Shown here: positions 43,560 to 52,674 of the stretch, in pieces
How the letters are laid out: each line of letters starts with the position of its first letter
Position numbering within the stretch: the first letter of the stretch is position 1
NCBI RefSeq assembly: GCF_006088715.1
Contig: NZ_CP030771.1
Coordinates: 3,906,001-3,970,000 of the forward strand
Direction: 5' to 3'
Source of the DNA: Streptomyces sp. YIM 121038
GTDB taxonomy: Bacteria; Actinomycetota; Actinomycetes; Streptomycetales; Streptomycetaceae
DNA: 64,000 bases
Made by a program: the position numbers and the translations under genes
The notes under the pieces: generated by a model
The model's input: the letters and a program-made list of their open reading frames with translations, nothing else
Told to the model about the DNA's origin: nothing
The model's database searches: none

Positions 43560-44455
43560 GCACGCACACTCGGGCCGCCGCGGAGACGGGCGTGGTGAAG
43601 GCCCGGCAGTCGCTGGGCGGGCGGATCGCGGGGCTGCTCGGCGGCACCGCGGTCCGGGTCTTCCTGATCCTCGTCGGCCTGTTCTGGCTGGTGCCCACGC
43701 TCGGCCTGCTGCTCGGCTCGCTGCGCACCAAGGAGGACATGAGCGCGACCGGCTGGTGGAAGGTCTTCGGGGCGCCGTCGCAGCTGACGTTCGAGAACTA
43801 CTCCAGCCTCCTGAAGGACGAGACGATCACCGACTCGATCCTGACGAGCGTGTCCATCACCGTCCCGGCGACGCTGCTGGTCGTGGTGCTCGGCTCGCTC
43901 GCCGGGTACGCGTTCGCGTGGATGGAGTTCCCGGGCCGCGACTGGTGGTTCCTCGGGGTGGTGGGGCTGCTCGTGGTGCCGGTGCAGGTGGCGCTCGTCC
44001 CGGTCTCCGACCTCTTCGGCAAGATCGGGATCTTCGAGACGACGACGGGCGTGGTGCTCTTCCACACGGCCTTCGGGCTGCCGTTCGCGATCTTCCTGCT
44101 GCGGAACTTCTTCGCGGAGATCCCCCGCGAACTCCTGGAGGCCGCGCGCCTGGACGGCGCCGGTGAGCTGCGGCTCTTCATCCGTGTGGTGATGCCCCTC
44201 GGCGCGCCGGCGATCGCCTCGCTGGGCATCTTCCAGTTCCTGTGGGTGTGGAACGACATGCTGATCGCGCTGATCTTCGCGGACGCGGGCAGCCCGCCGA
44301 TCACCGTGGCGCTCCAGCAGCAGGTGCGGTTCTTCGGGGACAACGTGCAGATCCTCGCGCCCGGCGCGTTCATCTCGATGGTGATCCCGCTGGCGGTGTT
44401 CTTCGCGTTCCAGCGGCAGTTCGTGTCCGGCGTGATGGCGGGCGCCGTCAAGTGA
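43556..44455 (+). CDS. ABC sugar permease (MalG type)
   Basis: This is a 299-residue permease with six predicted helices and an EAA loop 'ELLEAARLDGAGELRLFIRV'. The ATG overlaps the stop of the first permease, so both subunits are made together. It ends about 75 bp before a strong terminator. It forms the membrane channel together with the upstream permease. Confidence 0.92.
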   Translation: MSTHTRAAAETGVVKARQSLGGRIAGLLGGTAVRVFLILVGLFWLVPTLGLLLGSLRTKEDMSATGWWKVFGAPSQLTFENYSSLLKDETITDSILTSVSITVPATLLVVVLGSLAGYAFAWMEFPGRDWWFLGVVGLLVVPVQVALVPVSDLFGKIGIFETTTGVVLFHTAFGLPFAIFLLRNFFAEIPRELLEAARLDGAGELRLFIRVVMPLGAPAIASLGIFQFLWVWNDMLIALIFADAGSPPITVALQQQVRFFGDNVQILAPGAFISMVIPLAVFFAFQRQFVSGVMAGAVK

Positions 44456-44526
44456 GGACGCGTGCGCGCCCGCGCGCCCGGTGGCGCAGAAATGATCAAC
44501 TGCCTTACGCCGTACGGGGTTTGAGC

Positions 44527-44563
44527 GGAAGGGGACGGTCCGGCACCGGACCGGCCCCTTTCC
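44527..44563 (+). terminator. Terminator of the ABC importer operon
   Basis: The stem is GGAAGGGG, one mismatch or bulge, then CGGTCCG with a GCAC loop. It lies about 70 nt past the last permease stop. Confidence 0.75.
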
Positions 44564-44665
44564 GTTCGCTTGACGGGCGTCCCCCGATGGGGAGACCCGG
44601 GCGTAACCAGATCACCCCACCGGGCGTTCCCGGGCAGAGTGCCCGCGCCGACCCATGGATGTGCC

Positions 44666-46957
44666 GTGCCCCGGTTCAGTGTCATCGTCCCCGCGTACCA
44701 GGTGCAGGCCTATCTGCACGAATGCCTCACGTCCGTGCTCGAACAGAGCTTCGCGGACTGGGAGCTGATCGCGGTCGAGGACCGCTCGCCGGACGGCTGC
44801 GCCGCGATCATCGACGAGTTCGCGGGCCGGGACGCCCGGGTCAGGGCCGTCCACCTGGAAGAGAACGTGGGTCTCGGCCGCGCGCGGAACGCGGGCATGG
44901 AGCACGCCACCGGCGACTACCTGGTCTTCCTCGACGCCGACGACAGCATGGCGCCCGGCTCCCTCCAGGCCATCGCCGACCGGCTGAAGGAGACCGGCGA
45001 GCCCGACGTCCTGGTCTACGACTACGAGCGGACGTACTGGACGGGCGAGCGGGTCCGCAACCAGCTCGCGCACCTCCTCGACGAGGACGGCCCCGCCCCC
45101 TTCGAACTCGGCGACAGGAGCGGCCTGCTGCGGCTGCTCATGGTCGCGTGGAACAAGGCGCACCGCCGTGAGTTCGTCGAACGCATCGGCCTCACGTTCC
45201 CGCCCGGCACCTACGAGGACGCGCCGTGGACGTATCCGCTGATGATGTCCGCGAAGTCCATCGCGACGCTCGACCGGGTGTGCGTGCGCTACCGGCAGCG
45301 GCGGCGCGGCGGGCTCCTCGGCACGGCGAGCCGCGCGCACTTCGACGTCTTCGACCAGTACGAGCGGGTGTTCGCGTTCCTCGACGCGCGCCCCCACCTG
45401 CCGGAGGCCTGGCGGGCGCTGGTCTTCCGGCGCATGGTCGACCACTTCCTGACCATCTACTCCCGCCCTGAGCGGCTGCCGCACGGCAGCAGGGCCGAGT
45501 TCCTGCGCCGGGCACGCGCCCACTACCGCCGCTTCCGCGTCCCCGGCTCCCGGCCGCGGGCGGGCGCCCGGCTGCGGCACGCCCTGGTGCGGCTCGGCTC
45601 GCACCGCGCGTACCAGGTCCTGCGGTCGGTGCGCCGGTTCGGCGCGGCGGCCGTGCGGTACTCCGCGGGGGCCCTCGGCCGGGCCCGGGAGTCCTTGCTG
45701 CGGCTGCACTACCGGATCCAGCTGCGGCGTCCGGTGCGCGCGGACCTCGCGGTGTTCACGGCGGGCGACGGGCGGGGGCACAGCGGCGACCCGGGCGCCC
45801 TGGAGACCGCGTTCCGCGAGCTCGCGCCGCACGTGCGCACCGCCTGGCTGGCCGCGCCCGCGCACCACCACACACTGCCGACCGCGACCCGCAGGCTCAC
45901 GCCCGGCACGGCCGCGGCCCGGACGGCCCTGGCGCGCGCCGCGTACCTGGTGAGCGACTCCGGCTTCGACGGCCGGCTCGCCAAGCGCCCCGGGCAGCTC
46001 GTGGTGCGGACCCACCCGGGCACGCCCCTGCGGCACGAGGGCGCCGACCTCCTGGAGCGCCCGGCGGCCGCGTGCGGCACGGACGTCGACGCGCGGCTGC
46101 GCGACGCCGACACCTGGGACTACGTCGTGTCCCCCAACCGGCACGCGACCCTCGCGGGCGAGCGGGCGTACCCGGCGGCGTACACGACGCTGGAGTACGG
46201 CTGTCCGCGCAACGACCGCTACCAGCGCGCCACCGCCATCGACGTGGCGCGGATCCGCGAGAGCCTCGGCGTACGGCCGGGGACGACGGCGATCCTGTAC
46301 GCGCCGGAGTACCGCGACTACCGGCGCACGCAGCGGCTCGGCGTCGACCTGGAGCGGCTGCTCCGCCGCCTCGGCCCCCGCTTCACGGTCCTGGTGCACG
46401 CCCCCCACGTCGACGCGGAGCCGCTGCCCGACGACCTCACCGGGCGCTGGGTCGACGTGTCCGGCGAGCCGGACCCGGGGCGGCTGTGCCTGGCGGCGGA
46501 CGCGCTGGTCACGGACTACTCGTCGCTGATGTTCGACTACGCCAACCTGGACCGGCCGATCGTCCTGCACGCCGACGACTGGGAGGCGTACGAGGCGGCC
46601 CGCGGCACCTACTTCGACGTCCGCGCCTTCCCGCCGGGCGCGGTGGCGCGCGGCGAGGACGAGCTGGCCGACATCTTCGCGTCGGGGCACTGGCGGGGCT
46701 CGCGCTCGGCCCAGCTGCGGCGGGCCTTCCGGGAGCGGTTCTGCCCCTACGACGACGGGAGTGCCGCGGAGCGTGTCGTGCGGCGGGTGGTGTTCGGGGC
46801 GAAGATCCCACTACCTTCGGTCGTGGCGCTCCCGGAGCGGCACCCCACGCCGGCGGCGGGGCCCGAGGGCACCCGTGTGTCCGGGGCCGAGGGCTCCGGG
46901 GCAGCGCAGACCGCCGCGCTCCTGTCGCAGCGCACTCCCCCCAACTCCAGGATCTGA
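44666..46957 (+). CDS. Family-2 glycosyltransferase fused to CDP-glycerol glycerophosphotransferase
   Basis: This is a 763-residue two-domain enzyme. The N-terminal GT2 domain (about 1-260) has 'RFSVIVPAYQVQAYLHECLT', 'LIAVEDRSPDG' and 'LVFLDADDSM'. The C-terminal half (about 375-725) is a TagF/TagB-like CDP-glycerol glycerophosphotransferase with 'RPGQLVVRTHPGTPLRHEG', 'YGCPRNDRYQRA', 'ILYAPEYRDYRR' and 'ALVTDYSSLMFDYANLDRP'. It probably adds sugar and glycerol- or polyol-phosphate units to a teichoic-acid-like wall polymer. The GTG at 44666 starts the GT2 domain exactly. Confidence 0.88.
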   Translation: MPRFSVIVPAYQVQAYLHECLTSVLEQSFADWELIAVEDRSPDGCAAIIDEFAGRDARVRAVHLEENVGLGRARNAGMEHATGDYLVFLDADDSMAPGSLQAIADRLKETGEPDVLVYDYERTYWTGERVRNQLAHLLDEDGPAPFELGDRSGLLRLLMVAWNKAHRREFVERIGLTFPPGTYEDAPWTYPLMMSAKSIATLDRVCVRYRQRRRGGLLGTASRAHFDVFDQYERVFAFLDARPHLPEAWRALVFRRMVDHFLTIYSRPERLPHGSRAEFLRRARAHYRRFRVPGSRPRAGARLRHALVRLGSHRAYQVLRSVRRFGAAAVRYSAGALGRARESLLRLHYRIQLRRPVRADLAVFTAGDGRGHSGDPGALETAFRELAPHVRTAWLAAPAHHHTLPTATRRLTPGTAAARTALARAAYLVSDSGFDGRLAKRPGQLVVRTHPGTPLRHEGADLLERPAAACGTDVDARLRDADTWDYVVSPNRHATLAGERAYPAAYTTLEYGCPRNDRYQRATAIDVARIRESLGVRPGTTAILYAPEYRDYRRTQRLGVDLERLLRRLGPRFTVLVHAPHVDAEPLPDDLTGRWVDVSGEPDPGRLCLAADALVTDYSSLMFDYANLDRPIVLHADDWEAYEAARGTYFDVRAFPPGAVARGEDELADIFASGHWRGSRSAQLRRAFRERFCPYDDGSAAERVVRRVVFGAKIPLPSVVALPERHPTPAAGPEGTRVSGAEGSGAAQTAALLSQRTPPNSRI

Positions 46958-46958
46958 G

Positions 46959-47858
46959 ATGCCCGAAGCCTCCGCTTCCGTGCCCACGTCCGCGCCCGCG
47001 TCCGCCGAGGAGCCGGACGACCTCCCCGTACCCACCGCCTTCTCCGACGTGAAGGGCTGGTTCCACCCGGCCGACCAAGTGCTCTTCGACTGGTTCCTCA
47101 GCCGTCAGCTGGACCTCGGCGAACCGGGCGACCTGCTCGAACTCGGTGCCTATCTGGGCAAGAGCGCGATCTTCATGGGGTCCTATCTGCGGCCCGACGA
47201 GACCTTCACGGTCTGCGACCTGTTCGACTCGCCCGCGCCCGACGACGCGAACTCCAAGGAGATGGGCCGCTCGTACGCGACGCTGACCCGGCGCGCCTTC
47301 GAGGCCAACTACCGCTCCTTCCACGACGAGCTGCCCCAGGTCGTGCAGGCCCCCTCGGCGGGGATCGCCACGCACGTGCCCGGGGGGAGCTGCCGCTTCG
47401 TCCACATCGACGCCTCGCACCTGTACGAGCACGTGCACGCCGACATCGCGGCGGCGCGCGAGCTGCTCACGCCGGACGGGATCGTCGTCCTGGACGACTT
47501 CCGGGCCGAGCACTGTCCCGGCGTGGCCGCCGCCACGTGGGGGGCCGTCGCCACGACGGGGCTGAAGCCGCTGTGCATCACGGCGACGAAGTTCTACGGG
47601 ACGTGGGGGCGGTACGAGGCCGTGCACGGGGAGCTGGGGCGGCTCCTGAAGGGGCGGGACGACATGTGGCACGGGGCGGAGGAGGTGGCCGGGCACCCGA
47701 TGATCCGCATCAGCGGCCGCAAGGCCCGCACCCCGGCCCACCCCCGGTCCCGGCACGCCTCCGTCGCGCCGCCCCGCAAGGACGAGGCCGGGCCCCGCCG
47801 CACCCGCCGCCCGCGCGGCCGGGGCCTGGCGGCGCTCCTGCCGGGCCGCAGGCGCTGA
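46959..47858 (+). CDS. Class-I SAM-dependent methyltransferase-like protein
   Basis: This is a 299-residue protein. A Rossmann-type methyltransferase domain has 'DLLELGAYLGKSAIFMGSYL' (motif I), 'VCDLFDSP' and 'FVHIDASHLYEHVHADIAAA' then 'GIVVLDDFRA', as in Methyltransf_24. The C-terminus is a basic Arg/Pro-rich tail. It begins 2 nt after the glycosyltransferase stop and belongs to the wall-polymer operon. Methylation of a sugar or phosphate-polymer terminus is a reasonable guess but not shown. Confidence 0.8.
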   Translation: MPEASASVPTSAPASAEEPDDLPVPTAFSDVKGWFHPADQVLFDWFLSRQLDLGEPGDLLELGAYLGKSAIFMGSYLRPDETFTVCDLFDSPAPDDANSKEMGRSYATLTRRAFEANYRSFHDELPQVVQAPSAGIATHVPGGSCRFVHIDASHLYEHVHADIAAARELLTPDGIVVLDDFRAEHCPGVAAATWGAVATTGLKPLCITATKFYGTWGRYEAVHGELGRLLKGRDDMWHGAEEVAGHPMIRISGRKARTPAHPRSRHASVAPPRKDEAGPRRTRRPRGRGLAALLPGRRR

Positions 47859-47942
47859 CCCCTGCCGGGTGCCGCCCGGGGGCGGGGTGACCGCCGCGCG
47901 GCGCTCCCGGTGCTCCAGGCACCGAGCGGGCAAAGTGGGGCG

Positions 47943-48878
47943 ATGCAGACTTTTCTGGCCAGGGGGTTGGCCCGCAGGGCCCGGCAGGCCACCCGCAGGG
48001 CCCGGTTCCGGGTCGAGCGGGCCACCGCGGGACGGCAGCGGCAGGGCGACGGTGAGCTGCTCGGGCCCGTTCACCTGTCCCTGCGGGACAGCCGCACCCT
48101 CAATGTCGCCCTGTCGGCCCCCGGCCCCGCGCGGCTCCTGATCAGCCGCGGCCCCCGCCGCTTCCGCGTACCGCTCGTGCTCGAAGCGGAGACGGCGCTG
48201 CTCACGGCCACCGTCAGCCTGCGGGACGCCGCCGAGGACGCGCGCGGCGCCGGGCCCGTCCTGGGTGAGGGCGTGTGGCGGCTGACGGTGGAGACGACCG
48301 GCGCCGACGGCCGCGTACGCCGTCAGGGGCTCGCCCTCGCCGACGCGCCGGGGCCGCCGGGGCCGACCCTCCCGCACGCCCCGCACCCGCGCACCGGCAC
48401 GCTCCTGCGGCTCGTGCGCTGCCGGGGCGGGCGGGCCGCGGTGCAGGTCACGCGGTCGCGGCCGCGCGCGGAGCTGGTGCGGTTCGAGCCGCGCGGGGAC
48501 GGCATCACGGTGCACGGCCGGATGGTCGCGGCGCGCGCGGCGCAGCGGGCCAGCGCGGTGCGGCGGCGGGACGGCCTGGCCGTGCCGGTGCGGCCCGAGT
48601 GGGACGGCGACCGGTTCCGCTTCGCGCTTCCGCTGGCGGCGATGGCCGGGGCGGGGCCCGGCCAGTGGGTGTGGGACTTCCGCGTGGGCGAACTGCCGCT
48701 GGGGCGCTGGCTGACCGACGTACGGGACCTGCCGTCGGCGTTCCCCACGCCCTTTCGGCTCGTCGCCCTTGAGGGCGGCGGTCTGGTGCGGGCCCATCCG
48801 CACGTCACCGCGTCCGGCGCGTTCGCCGTGACCTGTCTGGACCTGGGGCGGGGCCTGGAGCAGAAGGAGACCTCATGA
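47943..48878 (+). CDS. Conserved protein of the wall-polymer cluster, function unknown
   Basis: This is a 311-residue protein with an Arg-rich N-terminus and mainly beta-type sequence, without a signal peptide or membrane helix. Segments such as 'TLNVALSAPGPARLLISRGP' and 'VWDFRVGELPLGRWLTDVRD' resemble the beta-sandwich accessory domains often attached to teichoic-acid glycosyltransferases. I cannot name a family. Its stop overlaps the start of the next gene (ATGA), so it is co-translated with the GT4/Stealth enzyme and may be its partner. Confidence 0.65.
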   Translation: MQTFLARGLARRARQATRRARFRVERATAGRQRQGDGELLGPVHLSLRDSRTLNVALSAPGPARLLISRGPRRFRVPLVLEAETALLTATVSLRDAAEDARGAGPVLGEGVWRLTVETTGADGRVRRQGLALADAPGPPGPTLPHAPHPRTGTLLRLVRCRGGRAAVQVTRSRPRAELVRFEPRGDGITVHGRMVAARAAQRASAVRRRDGLAVPVRPEWDGDRFRFALPLAAMAGAGPGQWVWDFRVGELPLGRWLTDVRDLPSAFPTPFRLVALEGGGLVRAHPHVTASGAFAVTCLDLGRGLEQKETS

Positions 48879-51715
48879 AGATCACGTACCTCCTCGGCTG
48901 GGGAGACGAGATGGGCGGCACCGAACTCGCCACGTACACCCAGGCGCTGCACCTGGCCGAGCGGCACGACGTGGAGGTCCTCTCGGTCTTCCGCACCCGG
49001 GCCGAGCCGTTCTTCCCCGAGGCGCGGGGCCTGGCCGTGCGCTATCTGGTGGACCGCACGGTGACGCCCGAGCGGCCGGTGCGCGGCTCGCGGCTCGACG
49101 AGGCCGCCTGCCGGGAGCTCGCCGCGCTGCCCAGCGAACTGATCGCGCGCTCCTGGGAGTCGGCGTTCGACCGGCTCGCGGACGTGGAGCTGACGGCGGC
49201 GCTGACCGATCTCGACGCGGACGTCCTGGTCACCACGACGCCCGCGCTGCTCGCCGCGGCCGTGCGGCTCGTGCCCGGACGCGTGGTGACCGTGCACCAG
49301 GAGCACCGGCCGACGCAGCGCCGCGGCCCGTCCGGTGAGCCGCTGCTGCTCTTCGCGCCGCGCCTGGACGCCCTGGTGACGCTGACGGAGCGGACCCGGG
49401 AGTGGATCGCGGAGTCCCTCGGCGCGACGGCGCCGGAGCTCGCGGTGATCCCCAACGCGGTCCCGGACGGCTTCAGGCCGCGCGCCGACGGCGGCAGCAA
49501 GGTCATCGTGATGGCCGCGCGGCTCACCGGCGAGAAGCGGGTCGACCACGCGGTCCGCGCCTTCGCGCAGCTCGCCGGCGCGCACCCGGAGTGGACCCTG
49601 CGGATCTTCGGCGGCGGGCACCGCGAGGCGAGCCTGCGCCGTCTTGTGGACGCCTTCGGCCTCCAGGACCGGGTCGAACTCCTCGGCCCCTGCCAGGACA
49701 TGGCCGCCGAGTGGGCCAAGGCGGGTCTGACCCTGATGACGGCGGGCCACAACGAGGCGTTCCCGCTGGTCCTCCTCGAAGCCCTCGCGGCGGGCGTGCC
49801 GGTGGTGGCGTACGACGTGATGACGGGGCCCGCCGAGATCGTGCGGCACCGCGTGGACGGCCTCCTCGTGCCGCCCGGCGAGATCGAGCGGCTTGCCGCG
49901 GCCATGGCCGAGCTGATGTCGGACGACGCCACCCGGCTCGGGTACGCGCGGGCCGCCCGCGAGGGCGTGTACGCCCGCTTCTCGTCCGAGCGCGTGACCG
50001 CGCTGTGGGAGGAGCTGTACGCGCGGCTCGTCGCGGGCCGCGACCGGCCCGAGCGGCTCGCGGAGCGCGCGGACCGGGTGGCGCTCGGCGTCGCGTCCGG
50101 CGGCCCGGGCTTCCGGCCGACCGCGCCGCACACCCTCGACGCGCCCGCGCCCGCCGACGAGCGGGCCCGCGAGGAGGAGATCCTCGCGGCCGACGACGCC
50201 CTGATCCGCTCGGTGGGGCGGCTCGCCGAGCGGCGCGACGACGTCCGCACCGCCGACATGGCCGCCTGGAACCTGGACCTGACCGCGAGCGCCCTCGACG
50301 CGCGGGACGTGCCGTACGTCCTGGTGCGGACGAACGGCGGCTCGACCGCGCACACCCTCGCCGTCGCCGACGACCACCGCGACGCCGCCCTGAAGGCGCT
50401 CACCGAGGCGCTGCACGGCCGGGCCGTGTACGCCGAGCTCGTGGCGCCGCGCGACGCCGCGCCCGGCGTGGTGCTCGCCGAACGCCTCGACAGCGTCGGC
50501 GAGATGGCGGGGATCAAGGTCTTCAAGCCGGTCACCACGACGACGCTCTCGCTGCGCCACGGCGTGCAGCAGGCGTGCACGGTGGCGTTCTGGACGCGCA
50601 CCGGCGGGCCGGAGGGGAGCGGGCGGGTGTGGCGGGCGCCGTTCGGGAGCACGCTCGCCGGGGCGGAGCTGCCGTCCCTGACGCCCACGGCGCGGCTGCG
50701 GGTCGGCGCGCGGGAGTACCCGAGCCTCGACGTCTTCGCGCGGCTGCTCATGAAGGACGTCGACTTCCCCGTCGACGCCGTCTACACCTGGGTCGACGAC
50801 ACCGACCCGGCCTGGCGCTCGGCCCGCGCCGCCGCCCTGGGCGACGGGGACGGCGGCGCGTCGGCCGACACCGGCGCGGTCCGCTTCCGCAACCGCGACG
50901 AACTCCGGTACTCCCTGCGGTCCCTCGCGATGTACGCGCCCTGGGTGCGGCACGTGTACCTGGTCACGGCGGGCCAGGTCCCGGCGTGGCTGGACGAGGA
51001 CCACCCGGGTCTGACGGTGGTGGACCACCGCGACCTGTTCGCGGACCCGGACGGCTGTCTGCCGACGTTCAACTCGCACGCCATCGAGACCCAGCTGCAC
51101 CGGATCGACGGCCTGTCGGAGCACTTCCTGTACTTCAACGACGACATGTTCCTGGGCCGCCCCACGGCCCCGGACACGTTCTTCCTGCCGTCGGGTCTTG
51201 CCCGGTTCTTCTGGTCGTCGGTGTCCGTGCCCGACCTGCCGGTGTCCGCCGCCGACGAGGGCTATCTGGCCGCCGCGAAGAACAACCGGGCGCTGCTGCG
51301 CCGCGACTTCGGCCGCACCGCGACGCACTGCCTGCTGCACGTGCCGTACGCGCTGCGGCGCGACGTCCTCGCGGAGCTGGCCGAGCGGTACGGCGACGAG
51401 CTCGCGGCGACCGCCCGCAACCCCTTCCGGGGCGCGGGCGACCACTCCGTCGTCTCGTCGCTGTTCCAGCACTACGCGTATCTGACGGGCCGGGCCGTGC
51501 CCGGCTCCCTCGCGTACGACTTCGTGGACATCGCCGAGCGCGCCGACCACGCCCGGCTCGGGCAGCTGCTCCAGTCCCGCGCCAAGACCGCGTTCTGCGT
51601 CGGTGAGACGCCCGGCGGGGACGTGTCGGACGAGGAGGCGGCCCTCGCCCTGCGGGCGTTCCTCGCGGCCTACTTCCCGGTGCCCTCGCCCTACGAGCGG
51701 GCCGCGGGGGCCTAG
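48875..51715 (+). CDS. GT4 glycosyltransferase fused to Stealth sugar-phosphotransferase
   Basis: This is a 946-residue fusion. Residues about 1-390 are a GT4-type glycosyltransferase ('LLGWGDEMGGTELATYTQAL', 'VIPNAVPDGF', 'AARLTGEKRVDHAVRAFAQL', 'EAFPLVLLEALAAGVPVVAY'). A linker region (about 430-620) follows. The C-terminal third carries the Stealth conserved regions: CR1 'PVDAVYTWVDDTDPAW', CR2 'FRNRDELRYSLRSLAMYAPW' and 'FNSHAIETQLHRIDGLSEHF' with 'LYFNDDMFLG', then CR3/CR4. Stealth proteins transfer hexose-1-phosphate to build phosphodiester-linked capsules or wall polymers. Its TAG stop overlaps the convergent LuxR gene stop at a CTAG. Confidence 0.9.
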   Translation: MKITYLLGWGDEMGGTELATYTQALHLAERHDVEVLSVFRTRAEPFFPEARGLAVRYLVDRTVTPERPVRGSRLDEAACRELAALPSELIARSWESAFDRLADVELTAALTDLDADVLVTTTPALLAAAVRLVPGRVVTVHQEHRPTQRRGPSGEPLLLFAPRLDALVTLTERTREWIAESLGATAPELAVIPNAVPDGFRPRADGGSKVIVMAARLTGEKRVDHAVRAFAQLAGAHPEWTLRIFGGGHREASLRRLVDAFGLQDRVELLGPCQDMAAEWAKAGLTLMTAGHNEAFPLVLLEALAAGVPVVAYDVMTGPAEIVRHRVDGLLVPPGEIERLAAAMAELMSDDATRLGYARAAREGVYARFSSERVTALWEELYARLVAGRDRPERLAERADRVALGVASGGPGFRPTAPHTLDAPAPADERAREEEILAADDALIRSVGRLAERRDDVRTADMAAWNLDLTASALDARDVPYVLVRTNGGSTAHTLAVADDHRDAALKALTEALHGRAVYAELVAPRDAAPGVVLAERLDSVGEMAGIKVFKPVTTTTLSLRHGVQQACTVAFWTRTGGPEGSGRVWRAPFGSTLAGAELPSLTPTARLRVGAREYPSLDVFARLLMKDVDFPVDAVYTWVDDTDPAWRSARAAALGDGDGGASADTGAVRFRNRDELRYSLRSLAMYAPWVRHVYLVTAGQVPAWLDEDHPGLTVVDHRDLFADPDGCLPTFNSHAIETQLHRIDGLSEHFLYFNDDMFLGRPTAPDTFFLPSGLARFFWSSVSVPDLPVSAADEGYLAAAKNNRALLRRDFGRTATHCLLHVPYALRRDVLAELAERYGDELAATARNPFRGAGDHSVVSSLFQHYAYLTGRAVPGSLAYDFVDIAERADHARLGQLLQSRAKTAFCVGETPGGDVSDEEAALALRAFLAAYFPVPSPYERAAGA

Positions 51716-52347
51716 GCCGCCGAGACCTCGATGCCGTGGGCGAAGAGTGCGGCCTGGACGCGGTTGTCCACGCCGCACTTCGCGTACACGGCGCTGATGT
51801 AGGACTTGACGGTCCCGGCACTGAGGCCGAGGCGCCGGCCGATCTGCTGGTTCGTCAGGCCCTCGCCCACCAGGGCGAGGACCTCCCGCTCGCGCAGCGA
51901 GAGCGGCGCCCCGCTGTACGCCTCCCGCGACTCGGCCCGGGCGGTGGTGGCGCCGGCGCGGTGGATCCACGCGGCGGGCAGCACGGCGGCCCCGGAGGCG
52001 AGGGTGTGCACGGCGTGCGCGAGGGCGCGGACGTCGGCGTCCTCCGGGAGGTAGCCGGAGACGCCGGGCGGCACGCCGACGACGGTGGGGCGGGTGACGG
52101 CGGCCTCGCCGAGCAGCGCCACGGGGACGCCGGACAGTTCGCCGCCCCTGACCGCGTCGAGCAGCCGGTCGATGCCGGGCAGGATCCGCGACGCCAGGAC
52201 GACCGAGTCCGGCTGGGCCCGCACCCACGCGAGCACCCCGTCGACGTCTCCGTATGAGGTGACCGTGAATTCCCCGCCGTCCGCGAGGGACTGCGCGAGC
52301 CCCCTGCGGATCAACGGGTGGTGGTGCGCGACCGTCACGTTCAGCAT
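51712..52347 (-). CDS. LuxR/NarL-type regulator with degenerate receiver domain
   Basis: This is a 211-residue protein. The C-terminal LuxR HTH is clear: 'LSLREREVLALVGEGLTNQQ', 'IGRRLGLSAGTVKSYISAVY'. The N-terminal receiver aligns as 'VAHHHPLIRRGLAQSL', where the usual acidic pair DD is His8-His9. The phospho-acceptor Asp position is Ser53 in 'VVLASRILPG'. It therefore cannot be phosphorylated in the normal way and may sense a ligand or act constitutively. The ATG at 52347 follows GGGGGA; an ATG at 52374 is an alternative. It is divergent from the bacteriocin-like operon and is its likely regulator. No partner kinase is adjacent. Confidence 0.87.
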   Translation of the reverse strand: MLNVTVAHHHPLIRRGLAQSLADGGEFTVTSYGDVDGVLAWVRAQPDSVVLASRILPGIDRLLDAVRGGELSGVPVALLGEAAVTRPTVVGVPPGVSGYLPEDADVRALAHAVHTLASGAAVLPAAWIHRAGATTARAESREAYSGAPLSLREREVLALVGEGLTNQQIGRRLGLSAGTVKSYISAVYAKCGVDNRVQAALFAHGIEVSAA

Positions 52348-52570
52348 GGCTCCCCCGAGCGATCCATTAGTCAAGAAGTCGTCAATATGTGGTCGGGCTT
52401 CAACCTACCCCAGCGGTGCCGCGTTGACGTGCGGCCATGCGCTCAGATGAGAGCTCCGACAACTCCTGCGCGTATGTCCGGATTTAGCACCCCTACGCAT
52501 CGGTAACTGCCGAATGGCCCCGTCAACAGGCAGTAGGGCGTGCTCCGCTTCCCCCACAAGATCGTTACCG

Positions 52571-52594
52571 GGTCCGGCGCTCTCGCCGGGCCCG
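52571..52594 (+). promoter_or_regulatory. Leader hairpin 1 of the precursor gene
   Basis: GGGTCCGGCG pairs with CGCCGGGCCC (one G-U) around a CTCT loop. Confidence 0.55.
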
Positions 52595-52602
52595 TCAACG
52601 GA

Positions 52603-52635
52603 CGTGCCCGCCCCGCGCCAATCGGGGCGGGCACG
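52603..52635 (+). promoter_or_regulatory. Leader hairpin 2 of the precursor gene
   Basis: A perfect 13-bp stem (CGTGCCCGCCCCG arm) with a 7-nt loop ends 39 nt before the precursor ATG. It may stabilise the short mRNA, attenuate it, or end an upstream transcript. Confidence 0.7.
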
Positions 52636-52674
52636 CGTCCGATCGTAATGAATCGATCCGAAGGAACACGCGAC

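Larger units (their letters stand above)
52348..52674. promoter_or_regulatory. Divergent control region of the bacteriocin-like cassette
   Basis: These 327 bp separate the LuxR regulator and the precursor gene. A TTGACG hexamer at 52424-52429 sits inside a GCCGC...GCGGC symmetry and could be a -35 element. ACTGCC/GGCAGT arms lie at about 52507-52533. Two strong hairpins at 52571-52594 and 52603-52635 precede the precursor start. The 71 nt before the ATG are thus mostly structured leader. Confidence 0.6.

Noticed and set aside
44666..51715. The wall-polymer genes as part of the same secondary-metabolite cluster as the bacteriocin-like cassette
   Set aside because: They are a separate operon ending in a convergent stop, and related genes resume beyond the cassette, so they are core envelope genes.
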